Source of the DNA: Buddleja alternifolia
Lineage: Eukaryota > Streptophyta > Magnoliopsida > Lamiales > Scrophulariaceae
Assembly: GCA_019426215.1 (NCBI GenBank)
Contig: CM033395.1
Span: forward strand, 17,288,569-17,352,568
DNA length: 64,000 bases
Reading direction: 5' to 3'
Position numbers and translations under genes: made by a program
The notes under the pieces: model-generated
Databases searched by the model: none
The model's input: the letters and a program-made list of their open reading frames with translations, nothing else
What the model was told of the DNA's origin: nothing
In this document: piece by piece, positions 48,495 through 58,539 of the stretch
Position numbering within the stretch: the stretch's first letter is position 1
How the letters are laid out: each line of letters opens with the position of its first letter

Positions 48495-50245
48495 AGGAAA
48501 AGGTGGTCGTGGCTGTACAGGTTCAGGAGCAGTGTGGGATGCAGATTCGCCGTTATCCGAAACAGGTAACTGTGCCGCGGCATTGGACCGCGGTTCGGTG
48601 GTGTGCCGGGGTTCAGTACCGCGGTCCTGTTCGGAAAACTGTTTGTCTGAGATGGTGTGCCGCGGTCCCTTTCTGAAAAATTGGACACTGGAATTTCAGA
48701 CCGTGGTTCAGTGCCGCGGTTCAAGTCGGATTTTTGGAAATTTTCAGCACCAACGTTTTTACCACTTCTCAATGCGATGGCCTGAACCTGTTCTTTCGGG
48801 TTTTTCTCGGTGTCGCTAGGTAGCGATCCTGGTGTTCTACCTGAGAGTTGACTAGCCAATTGTCCCAATTGAGTTTGTATGTTGCTCACATTAATTTCAA
48901 GGTTGTGACACCGTTCATCATTTTTCTTTATATATTGGAGTATCAATTCCTCAAAACTCGGTTTCTTTTCTTGTGGTTGGTAACCTCCTTGTTTGTGAAA
49001 TGTGTTGGGTTGAAAACCCCCTTGGCGTTGAAATGGCGGTCTATCACCGTGTGATTGAAACCCGGGAGGTTGCTTCACCACATTGTTGTTGTTACTCCAT
49101 GAGAAGTTTGGGTGATTTCTCCATCCCGGATTATATTTTTCAAAAAATGGATCGTTTTGTGTCCTATTTGAATTTTGCACATAATTCGCATGTTCAACAC
49201 ATTCGGAATGATAAGATTGACTGCCATGTTGACACTCCGTAATGTGATGATTTCCACCACAATTTTCACACAACGTTTGCACTTGGTTTACCGAGAAATT
49301 CATAGCATCCAATTTCTTGTGCAATAGTTCTACTTGATTAGCTAGTGAAGTGGAAGCTTCCACTTCATAAACTCCACTCGCCTTCTTTGGAAGTATTACT
49401 CTCTCGGTAGGCCATTGGTAGTTATTTTCCGACATTCTATCGATCATTTCCCAAGCCGCTTGTGGTGGTAAATTCATGAGTGAACCACCCGCAGCTGCGT
49501 CTAGATGAGTGCGAAGGCCGGGTCCAAGGCCTTGATAAAAGATGGTCACTTGAGTCCAAACTGCAAAACCATGGTGAGGGCATTTTCGGAGAAGTTCCTT
49601 GAATCTTTCAAGTGCTTCATAGAGTGACTCTCCCTCCATTTGTCGAAATCCTTGTATCTCAACTTTGATAGCGGCTGTTTTCCCCGGTGGAAAATACTTA
49701 CTCAAAAACTTCTCCACCAACTGGTCCCAAGTATGAATGGATGCCGTTGGCAATGAGTCAAGCCAAGCTCTTACTTTATCCCTCAATGAGAACGGAAAGA
49801 GTCTCATTCTAATGGCATCATCGGTCACTCCATTTTGTCGAAATGTGCTCAAATAGCTAAGGAACTTGGTAATGTGAGCATGTGGTGACTCATCCGCCGT
49901 ACCCCGATATTGTTCATTGGAAATGAGTTGAAGAATAGCCGGTGATATTGTAAAATTGTTTGCTTCTACCGTGGGTAGTACGATAGCACCAGCGGCTCCA
50001 TGAACAGTGGGTTGCATATAATCACATAAAGGACGGGGAGCTTGCTCTTGTCTTTGTGCTAATGTGGCAGCAACAGTGGCTTGAATCAAGGCTTGAGTTT
50101 CCGGGTCCTCTAAATTAACGGGATTGTTCCCTTCCATTGCCTCAAATTGATTCTCGTTTTGGCTTTGTGCTCGTCTTCTTCTATTGAAAGTGCGCTCGAT
50201 CTCGGAATCAAAATCTTCAAGGTTTCCTTGAGATGTGCGAGTCAT
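48485..50245 (-). CDS. gag: Gypsy Gag, Athila-like
   Basis: The ATG at 50245 gives MTRTSQGNLEDFDSEIERTF, then 586 codons. The retrotransposon Gag domain spans about residues 110-260 (FLSYLSTFRQNGVTDDAIRMRLF, AWLDSLP, FLSKYFPPGKT, ESLYEALERFKELLRKCPHHG). A zinc-knuckle-like CENCGGNHHITEC lies near 335, followed by an Asn/Gln/Gly-rich stretch and a coiled coil near 430-455. The last 60 codons cross a CCGCGG patch and read as Arg/Pro-rich filler. The frame ends at 48485, overlapping the pol frame by 10 bases. A frameshift near 48490 would join them, since Gag-Pol is usually one ORF in this lineage. Confidence 0.85.
   Translation of the reverse strand: MTRTSQGNLEDFDSEIERTFNRRRRAQSQNENQFEAMEGNNPVNLEDPETQALIQATVAATLAQRQEQAPRPLCDYMQPTVHGAAGAIVLPTVEANNFTISPAILQLISNEQYRGTADESPHAHITKFLSYLSTFRQNGVTDDAIRMRLFPFSLRDKVRAWLDSLPTASIHTWDQLVEKFLSKYFPPGKTAAIKVEIQGFRQMEGESLYEALERFKELLRKCPHHGFAVWTQVTIFYQGLGPGLRTHLDAAAGGSLMNLPPQAAWEMIDRMSENNYQWPTERVILPKKASGVYEVEASTSLANQVELLHKKLDAMNFSVNQVQTLCENCGGNHHITECQHGSQSYHSECVEHANYVQNSNRTQNDPFFEKYNPGWRNHPNFSWSNNNNVVKQPPGFQSHGDRPPFQRQGGFQPNTFHKQGGYQPQEKKPSFEELILQYIKKNDERCHNLEINVSNIQTQLGQLASQLSGRTPGSLPSDTEKNPKEQVQAIALRSGKNVGAENFQKSDLNRGTEPRSEIPVSNFSERDRGTPSQTNSFPNRTAVLNPGTPPNRGPMPRHSYLFRITANLHPTLLLNLYSHDHLFLWH
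48575..48719. repeat. CCGCGG motif patch in the gag-pol linker
   Basis: Five CCGCGG hexamers (48575, 48588, 48619, 48660 and 48714) plus near matches such as ACCGTGG, in the context GTGCCGCGGT. They lie within the coding frame between the Gag zinc region and protease. Confidence 0.75.
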
Positions 50246-50297
50246 GCAATACTCAAAGAAGTCAACCTAACAATAGAATCAAAAGAACCAAAATTAA

Positions 50298-50484
50298 AAC
50301 GTAAAAACAGCAAACCAAAACGCAAAAACAGCAATTTTTAACATAAAAACAGCAACTCAAGTTGTAAAAACAGCAAACCAAAATAACAAAACAGCAACTA
50401 AACCATAAAAACAGCAACTAAAACACAAAAACAGCAACTTTAGACGTAAAAACAGTAAATCAAACCGTAAAAACAGCAACTTAG
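50298..50484 (-). repeat. Leader tandem repeat (TAAAAACAGCAAC) of the Athila-like element
   Basis: Nine copies of a degenerate unit of roughly 20-24 bp with core TAAAAACAGCAA lie between the primer site and the gag ATG. On the RNA strand the core reads TTGCTGTTTTTA. Confidence 0.75.
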
Positions 50485-50529
50485 TCTTAGAATAGATAAG
50501 TGAATTACAATATTAAATAACGCAAGTTT

Positions 50530-50547
50530 TCCCCGGCAACGGCGCCA
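50530..50547 (-). other. Primer binding site of the Athila-like element
   Basis: The complement of the plus strand here reads TGGCGCCGTTGCCGGGGA, six bases from the 5' LTR. It is the same site as in the 4.7-kb Gypsy element. Confidence 0.9.
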
Positions 50548-50553
50548 AAAACT

Positions 50554-51981
50554 TGACATGCGAAATCCTAGCAAGTATACTAGGTCGTGCAAAGTAATAA
50601 AGTGGACTATTTAGCCCGGGATGTATCGTCTCCACAGGGACAATTGGATTCAATGCTCGTAATTGCTATATTATCTAACTCTAAGCTAAATCAAATTATA
50701 AGATGATGGTTGATTATACTATGAAAATAATCAAGGACAACTATGTGATAAACAAGATAATAAATCGAATGGAAAGAGGTGATTGGGTTATGATCCTACT
50801 ATGTTCTATTCTATGTTCATGAACTCTCAATTGTCCGGATTTTTAGAACGCTCTTGTTATGGCGAAACCCCCTAATGTATTTATTATTCAATCTCTTGAA
50901 ATAACAAGCCTATACTAGTTAACAACTTCCTATATCTCTATAGTGAAGATTGAATTAACTAACATGCATTAATTAGGTTCAAAGGAATTCCTTGCTTACG
51001 AAGATCCTACATTCAATCGGGTCATCTTATCACAAAAAGCCACACAACGCAATCGATTCTATCTCTAGTCAATTGTTACGTTATGATGTTTGATTTTTCG
51101 ATCTCCCTTTATCTATCTCCTCTCGGTCTCAAGACAAAGCATTATATCAAACACATGGTGATCATTCATGTGAAAGCATTAAGCATAAAATCAAACATGT
51201 AACAAGAATGTAATAAATCCGGAAATTAATCATTCATTAAACACAAAACATCACAAAGTATTTACATAACCCAACCACAAAGATGCTTAGCTCATACTTA
51301 CAATAACAAATGATTCAACAATTCTATAAGACATAGTTGATAAACTAATCAAAGAGAAAGAGTTGAATTACTCCCTATTACAAGGTGTGAATCCAAGCTT
51401 TTGATGATGAAAATGGCTCCTCAAGCTTCCTTGGGTCTTCCTATGGCTTCCCTATGTGTTTTTAGAACAAGTGTAAGTGTTTTCCAAGAGAAAAATGTGT
51501 TATAAAGGAGGAAAACGGCGGACTTAAAATTAGGGCATCGGGGAAATCGGACCGCGGCACACATTCTAAACCGACCGCGGCTCGGATGGCAAGCAGTGCC
51601 GCGGTCTAAAAAGCAAGTCATGCCGCGGTTTGCCGAGGCCTAACAGGGTGCCGAAGGGTCAAAACAGGGCCGCGGTGTTCTAGGCGCCGAAGGCGCGGTT
51701 CTGTGCCGCGGTCCTATCCGGATTTCTCATTTGGCATTGTACCGCGATCGCGGTCTTGCGCCGGGTTTAGTGCCGCGGTCCAGAATGGCAGATTCATATT
51801 TTTCTTCGCTTTTCCTTCTCTTGTTCTGCCTTCTTACTCAATAATTGATCTATTTGACTTAAATCCCTACACACATGAAATTGAAACAAATCAAAGCACT
51901 ATGCAGGATATTCATTACTAAATTATGACGAAAATACCTAAATCAAAGGGGTAAAAAACCTTGTAAAATGTGAACTTATCA
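50554..51981 (-). repeat. 5' LTR of the Athila-like element
   Basis: 1,428 bp, TGACATGCGAAATCC to GTGAACTTATCA on the plus strand. Seven CCGCGG hexamers lie between 51552 and 51778. A 13-bp unit containing one hexamer is missing relative to the other LTR. Confidence 0.92.
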
Positions 51982-53071
51982 CTTGCCTTGAGGGCTTTGA
52001 CACATTTGGATAAGGGCAATTTACCTGGTAGTGCCCTGGTTTCCTGCAATTATAACACAAATTAGTTTTCATTTTCTGTTCAGTGGATAATCGCTTTGAG
52101 TCTACTCGCGCTGGGAGATTTTGAATAGGGGATGGAGGCGCTTGGTATGGAACTGGCGCTACTGATTGAGGTGCAGAGTACACTGGCGCTTGATACTGAG
52201 GCACTGGAGCAAGGAGAGGAGTCTGAAATGACGTTTGTCCGATAGGATTTCTCTTTTCATATCTTAGAAATTTTTCGAATTTCTTGACCAATAAAGCCAT
52301 TTCCTTTTCTTCATTTGATTCCATAGTTTTAACCTCACTAACCGCTTTACCCTTGCTTTTGGTTGTAGCGATTAAAGCTCTTGATTCAGTCGCTGAAGTC
52401 GATGTGTCGCTAACTTTACCCAATTCGAACTCAAATGCCTTTAACTCTGAAAAGACATGCTCTGGAGTAAGAGTCTCCAATGTCTGTGATTCTCTCATAG
52501 CAATAGTCTTAATAAGATACTTGCTTGGAAGACTTCTGAAAATCTTGTTGACCATTTCCTTGTTGGTCAATTCCTTGTCTAATGATGCTAACTCTGTAAC
52601 AAGCATAGTAAACCTTGCGTCCAATTGTTCTAGCGTCTCATTGGGCTGCATCTTGAAATGCTCAAATCTTTGCATGGCTACGGAAAGCTTATTCTCCTTC
52701 ATTTGTGCTGATCCTTCACACACTATAGCCAACTTATCCCATATTTCTTTGGAAGTCTTACATTGCTTGATCTTGTTGAACAATGCATCGTTGTCTCCTA
52801 ATGCTGAGTAAAGTGCACTTCGTCCAACATTATCTAGATTTGCTCTTTTTCGATCCTCAGGCGTCCATTCTAACTTAGGTTTCTCGACATAACCATCTGG
52901 AGTGGCCTCGGTTGCTCCAGGGGCTCGAGTTACAACTTTCATAATCTGAATGGGACCACCTGTAATTACATCACACATTTCACTATCGCATGAGCACAAG
53001 TAAGGGAATGCTCTAAGTTTCCAAGAATCATAATTTGACTCTACCAACTTTGGCATTTTGTTGAAGGCCAT
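51982..53071 (-). pseudogene. gag: Copia Gag of copy B, N-terminal part
   Basis: The ATG at 53071 gives MAFNKMPKLVESNYDSWKLR. The frame is open through the capsid-like region and Gln/Pro-rich stretch to the CCHC knuckle (CYNCRKPGHYQVNC) and NVSKPSRQ, where the Athila-like element interrupts at 51981. The rest continues at 39149 downward. The reading frame itself is intact here; only the insertion breaks it. Confidence 0.88.
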
Positions 53072-53171
53072 AATGAGATTTTTTTTAAAGAGAAAATTTA
53101 AAGCGACTAAGTTCAAAAGCAAATGGATCTGAACAAGCAATTATGGTCCGAAACGCTTAGGTTTCTAATTC

Positions 53172-53187
53172 AACCGCTCTGATACCA
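53172..53187 (-). other. Primer binding site of Copia copy B
   Basis: The complement reads TGGTATCAGAGCGGTT, two bases from the LTR end. Confidence 0.92.
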
Positions 53188-53189
53188 CT

Positions 53190-54730
53190 TGATGGTCCCA
53201 AGTGGCATACGAAAGGGTCTAGAAGGGGGGGGTTGAATAGACCCTGAAGTCTTTTTAGACTTTAAAAATTTCGTGTTACTTTTCAAAGATCTGAACGCTT
53301 GGAAGGCTGAGCGCTTGGGTCAGGCGCTTCAGTAAAGATAACTTAGACTTAGTGAGTTTAGCAATTTACCAAAGTAGGGTAACGCTTAGATCATAATATT
53401 AATGAGTTGATTATTTTCTTGGAGAAATTAATTAATAAATATATATATATTAATCAGGGTTAGCACAGCGGAAATGATTTTTAGCGTTCTTTTAGATAAT
53501 TTAATCGCTTTGCAATTTTACTTGTCTTTTAGAATAATGTAATATGACAGATATAAGACAGTAAAATATAAATGACACAATAATTTGTAAGGTTCACTGG
53601 GGGATGTAATCCCAGCTACGTCCTTCTTCTCCTTTTCCACTTGGAGGAAATTACTAAGATGATTATCAAAGAATCACACAGAATCTTCTACAAGATAGTA
53701 AAGAATGAAAATGATCTCGGGCTCCTTGATCACACAAATTTCAGCACCAATGAAGATCGTCTTCTACAAGCTTCTCTCACTCAGAAATACTGCCTGTAAT
53801 GAGTTTCAACAACTTTTCTCACTCAGATGAAAGGTTGAGGTTTTTGTCACAAGGGTTTGTTTGTATTTGGGAAGATCAAACAACTTGGAATATCTCAATG
53901 GGAATTTAGGTTTCTTCTTTGGAAGATGTTTGAGATATTTGTGACTGTCTGGAATGTAGAGAAAAGCTTGAAGGAATTTTGGCTATGGAGTTTTCTAAGC
54001 TTTTTCTTGTGTACGTAATTTTCTCTTGTAAATGTTTTGTACCGTACTTTTTAGGGTCTGCTGAAGGTAAGGTATTTATAGGCAATTCTTGGGATCTGTC
54101 CGTTGGACACATGTAGGAGCGTGCCTTTCATGCAGCGCGTGATTCTACCTAAAGCCTGACATTCCTGAAAAACTGCTGGCACCGATTGGATGGTAGCAGC
54201 TATAAACTCTGAAGTTCTGACAGTCTGGTCAAAAAGGTGGCTTGTTCACAGGTCACAGTAGCTTATCACATTTAATGCTCTTATCAGGCATTTAATGCAT
54301 TTGAATTTATTTCCCGTTGGAAATAAATGTCCGTTGAATGATTACATTTAAGTCCTTCGTGACTTGAGGATTTATTTCAGGTGAATTTGTCATTAGTCGC
54401 TTAAGTGCTTTGAGCGCTTGATCCATAAACCCTGAAAGAGGTCCTTTAGTGTTTGACGGACGCTAAGAAACAAATCTTCATCTCTGGTTGACTTCAGACG
54501 CTGATCTTTAACTTCTTCTCTAATAGACTCACCTAGAATTCGATTAGCGATTCAGTGTCTAATACTTAGTCTAAAACCTACAAAGATAAAAATTACAAGC
54601 CTAAACAAAATTACAAACTTTCAAACGCTTAAACAATGATCTATGGAAAACATAAACTTACATTTTATTTGGGGTCTAACATTGAATCCTATCTTGTCAT
54701 CATCAAAACATCTAACATGAAATTTCCTAA

Positions 54731-54732
<2 letters not shown>
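53190..54732 (-). repeat. 5' LTR of Copia copy B
   Basis: 1,543 bp, TGATGGTCCCAAGTGG to TTTCCTAACA on the plus strand. The TATA box (TATTTATA on plus) lies at 54073-54080. It carries an AT-rich insertion of about 55 bp at roughly 53395-53452 that the 3' LTR lacks. Confidence 0.92.

Positions 54733-54735
<3 letters not shown>

Positions 54736-54764
<29 letters not shown>
54736..54764. repeat. Poly-C tract (29 C)
   Basis: An uninterrupted run of 29 C begins within the right target duplication of copy B (CTGCC). The length may be unreliable in an assembly. Confidence 0.85.
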
Positions 54765-54831
54765 GAGAATTTAATTTTTTCTATAGGATGTGGAAATATA
54801 ATAAAAAACTTTACAAGTAACATTGCAGAGA

Positions 54832-54905
54832 GCTGCAGTCCAAGTGGTAAGGTGGTTAGTTTGTAACTTTGAGTTCCCACTGCCAAGGTTCAAACCTCCC
54901 CCCCC
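54832..54905 (+). repeat. tRNA-derived SINE-like head (tentative)
   Basis: CCAAGTGGTAAGGTGG at 54840-54855 resembles an A box. GGTTCAAACC at 54887-54896 is a good B box, at a spacing typical of tRNA-derived retroposons. A cloverleaf cannot be folded convincingly, so it is not called a tRNA gene. A 3' end was not found. Confidence 0.35.
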
Positions 54906-55027
54906 TCCCTTCCCATTTGGATATATTTTGTTCTTAGTCTTAAAATTCTTTTAACATGTAATGCTACACACATGGGCCCAATAAATATGGAAATAGTGGA
55001 GGTTTAAAAAGAATATATCTCAATCTT

Positions 55028-55136
55028 TTTTTTTTTTTGGTTTCCCACGGGTTTCCCCACACTACATTGGGTATGGGACTAAAACCGCTTCGCAGTACTG
55101 AGCCTGCCGCTGGCCTGAGGGGATTTGTCATTGGGG
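55028..55136 (-). mobile_element. Short A-tailed retroposon with 13-bp target duplication
   Basis: A 109-bp insert lies between two copies of ATATCTCAATCTT (55015-55027 and 55137-55149). It begins on the plus strand with a T run, the complement of an A tail, so it points left. The body includes GCCTGCCGCTGGCCTGAGG. This is what a 5'-truncated SINE or other LINE-mobilised RNA looks like; the source is not recognised. Confidence 0.7.
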
Positions 55137-55149
55137 ATATCTCAATCTT

Positions 55150-56962
55150 CTTAAAATGAGTCTTTTGTGTACTTATTATAGTTTTGCTATTTCTTGACCA
55201 TGGGGTTACAATTTTCTACTGACTTTTGTGCAGAAAACTATACACTAGTTTTCTACTAAATTTTTAGGGGAAAGTTACTACAAATACTTAATTTTTTACC
55301 TCAAAATTTTTTTTATAGTATTTTTCAATCCGAGAAACTCATTTCACCAACTTTGATGTACCACAAAATTCAACATTTAGGTTAATTAAAATTATGAATT
55401 TCATTGTCCTTAACCTTCTGAATAAAAAAAGAATCAATTGTAGTTTTATCTAAAAGAATATTTATATAGAAATTTTATATTCATAATCAAAAAATGAGGG
55501 AGTAATTGTTACGTTTAATAGTTCAGGGATCATTTTGTTACATTTGATAGTTCAGAGACTTAAATGAGACAAAGTGAAAAGTTTAGGGTACAAAGTATAT
55601 GTTGCCCTGTATAATATTCAAAAAAATATTGTCCCTGTTATTTAAGGCATGTCAAATACTTCAAAACATGTATCGAATAAGGCATCCGAAAGTATCGAGC
55701 ATAGTATCTTGATTTATTTTGTAATTTTTTGGATACGTCCAAGAAGTATCCTATACGTGTCCGGGTGGTATGCACATATTATCGTATCCGATACAAATAC
55801 CATACTTCACATGACCAAATTTAGGAGTATCCGTGCATCATAGAGTCTAGTCAAGTTTTCAATATATTTCATTACAATATGCTATTTGACCAAATATAAT
55901 TTGCTCAATCAGGTGGTTGGGGTTCAAGCCAAGGCTCTTCAAGGCTTCACAAAAGCCCATAAACCTAACACATATATTATAAATTGGTCAAAAAGACTTT
56001 AATTATATAGCATGCATGCATCCAAATTGGTCCAAAATCCAAATAAGTTGCCTCATGGCTGACATTTTATCTAATCAATACACCCACACAAACATATATT
56101 ATATATCAAAATATATATGTATATATATATTTATATCAAGAAAATATCAAAAAATATAAAAAAAAACATAAATACATACATATATATATATAGATTACAT
56201 GCACTGTATATGATATTTACATTTCATCATTAATATAGCATATATTCAAATGTAGTAATGTATGCTATTATTAAATTGTATTTATCGACAAGGCAGAAAC
56301 TTTTATTTACAATTAAAGGAGATCATAGCATTCAACAATAACTCAAAACATAGCGAGTGTCTGTAAATATTTCGCAACATCAACTTTAACCCCTAAATTG
56401 GAACCATTTAAGTTTATATACATTTTTGTACAATTGATGCATTATTTATGAGCGTACATATGTGAATTTGATTTACCTATCTGTAGTAGATGCCTCGTTC
56501 ACATTACGATCCTCTTCATTTCTAGCGGAGTATAAAGGCCGATCGCAAAGAACAAATGGTACAAGTGGTACATACCTTTAGTCATAACAAGAAAATGATT
56601 TTATAGGATTGGATGTTATACAAATACTGGTCCAAAAAAGTTACTTCGAGCCTGACATTTTATCAATAGCACACACACACACCCAATTCATATCTTGGTC
56701 AAAGAAGAAGGTGGTTGGGGGATTGTAAATGCAAATTAATTCCAACCACCTTATGTGTAATTTAAAATGCAGTATAAATAGGTAGGACATATTGTATGTT
56801 GAACGTGAGCAACGACACGCATTATATATTTGGTTATCGGCATTGAACTAATATTTGCTATATTATTTGTTGTATTTTGTGAATTGCGAAATTAAGAAAC
56901 CTATTCAAATTGATAACCACGTCATATATTTTGGGTTTTTGTATAGGTTCAAAATTGAAACA
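55150..56962. other. AT-rich intergenic DNA with decayed repeats
   Basis: No gene is supported. GTTACATTTGATAGTTCAG-type words near 55505-55560 and GTATCC/GGATACG words near 55690-55830 look like decayed dispersed repeats. TA/ATAT microsatellites occur at 56090-56195. Confidence 0.35.
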
Positions 56963-57586
56963 ATGGATGGACTTAACCAGGCAGCTGATGGTTGGACGGT
57001 TGAAGCTGAAAATTTCTTCATTGATTTACTACACGAATCTGGAGAGTAATGAGATGAGAGGTAATCGTGTTGACGACAACTTGGTGGAATCATGGCGCAA
57101 TAGACTAAACCAAAAATTCGGTGGTTTTACAATTGCATCGGTCCAAAAGTGATTCAATATGTTGAAGAGGCAGTTCCTGGTCTTTAGTGTAATTACATCG
57201 AACTCCGGTTTTCACTGGGATAGGGTGAAAAATAATATTATGTCATCGAAGAAGAAATGGAAATCTTTAATTTCGGTAAGATTCTTTATATTATATAATG
57301 TACTTTGTAACATACTTGATAATCATAGTTAATTACTAATATTGCATCTCATAAATTTATACCTTGTGGTGCGCAGTAGTACCCAGATGCAAGGAAATAA
57401 GAATTGCGAGGGGAATTGTGTTGGAAAAAATTGTCCCAGGTATTTGAGGATGATATTGGAGAAGGGTACGTTATGAATGATCCCGGTGGCAGTGATGTTG
57501 TGCCAATTGATCATGGCGAAGAACCTAGTGTCGTTCCGAAACATCGACTATTTGGAATATCTTATAGCAATGGAATTTGCATATAA
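56963..57586 (+). pseudogene. Myb/SANT-like domain protein, fragment 1
   Basis: The ATG at 56963 opens MDGLNQAADGWTVEAENFFI, the start of a Myb/SANT-like (Myb_DNA-bind_3 type) domain. The frame stops at 57047. The domain goes on in another frame from about 57030 (MRGNRVDDNLVESWRNRLNQ), has a stop near 57150, and continues as FNMLKRQFLVFSVI. After a possible intron (about 57277-57378), a second part has FEDDIGEGYVMNDPGGSD. These proteins are probably DNA-binding; many derive from or partner PIF/Harbinger transposons. This copy is broken by at least one indel and one stop. Confidence 0.6.
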
Positions 57587-58539
57587 GTTAGAGTGAAATC
57601 ATTAGTCGTAGACAAATGATGTGGCATTTGGTGTAGTATGCTTTGATTATGTTACCACGAATGAAATTTATATTATGATAAGACTGCAATTAAAGTTTAT
57701 TACATATGTTACGTATATTAATTTATTTAAGATTGCAATTCAAGTCATGTCCAAATTTGATTTTGTGGTAAGATTGCGACTCAACTAATCCAATAATTAT
57801 TTTACATGTGTTACGTATGTTAATTTATTTAACAATTCAAGTTTGCACATTTTGGATAAATATATATTAACATAGTTACACTTTTTGAACTTACTTAATT
57901 AATCATGACGATAATTACAAAGTAGAAAGACTAAACCACGCAATAAATAATGAGTCAATCGGAAAACATAAATGTCCACATATATAAACAAGATAGTGGT
58001 GTCACACACTGACACACACATCTAAAATCGTTTGTTAGCATAATTATCCTTGAAGCCCAGTTTGTTATGTTTGTATTGGTGGGGTACAAGATTTAATTGA
58101 TTTTGTACTTTGTATTGTTATATGGCCAAACCAAGTGGAGCATATACAATCTAAACTACCTAAACATCAAATATCAAAAAGTGTGGAAAACGAAAACGGA
58201 GCCGGATCACCAATGTTTGCATGCATGAAATATAAAACAACAATGTAACCATGTCTTACACATGCATACAATTTGGATGTGAACAGTGAAGGAGGGTGAA
58301 TGTAAGAGGGAGTGTGAAAATAAATAGACAGCTGCTGGAATAGCACGTCTTCAACTCATGATGCAATGAACATCCACCACGAATCCATATAATAATAACT
58401 AACGTTTCATGCATATTTCAACAACCCACATCTTGTAATTATTTATAGGTTTTTACAAAATTCGAAAATGAGGAAATAAAATTCGCCACACCACCACCAC
58501 CAACGAAAGGTACTCAACAGGGGGATTTTTGAACAACAG
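57587..58539. other. Intergenic, no gene seen
   Basis: AT-rich. CACCACCACCACC at about 58488-58501 and a TATAAATAG-like word are absent of wider context. Nothing is recognised. Confidence 0.3.

Larger units (their letters stand above)
39155..51981 (-). mobile_element. Gypsy LTR retrotransposon, Athila-like, full length
   Basis: 12,827 bp with target duplication CTTGC (39150-39154 and 51982-51986), inserted in gag of Copia copy B. On the minus strand: 5' LTR 50554-51981, primer site 50530-50547, repetitive leader, gag, pol (protease, RT, RNase H, integrase), twin hairpins, an extra ORF, long 3' non-coding region, polypurine tract, 3' LTR 39155-40593. LTRs differ at about 14 substitutions plus small indels by eye (about 1%). 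Pol has nonsense and frameshift changes, so this copy is probably dead despite its youth. Patches of CCGCGG motifs mark the LTRs and three internal sites. Confidence 0.94.
23191..54732 (-). mobile_element. Copia LTR retrotransposon, SIRE/Maximus-like, copy B (host of nested elements)
   Basis: The LTRs at 23191-24659 and 53190-54732 bound the element. The 5-bp repeat CTGCC lies at 23186-23190 and 54733-54737, so both outer ends are the original insertion ends. Subtracting the nested Gypsy elements and their duplications leaves about 14.0 kb. Genes run on the minus strand: gag from 53071, interrupted at 51982/39154; pol, interrupted at 36595/31913; then the env-like ORF to 24986. Several stops are present. 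By eye the LTRs differ more from each other than do those of the nested elements, which fits an older outer insertion. Confidence 0.93.

Noticed and set aside
50298..50484. Nine spaced repeats as a CRISPR-like array
   Set aside because: Degenerate short A-rich units in a retrotransposon leader; spacers are too short and related to each other.
54636..54886. Open frames with poly-Pro and poly-Gly
   Set aside because: They come only from the C29 tract and cross the LTR boundary.
54840..54900. A tRNA gene
   Set aside because: The A and B boxes are plausible but acceptor and anticodon stems do not pair, so it is kept only as a tentative SINE head.
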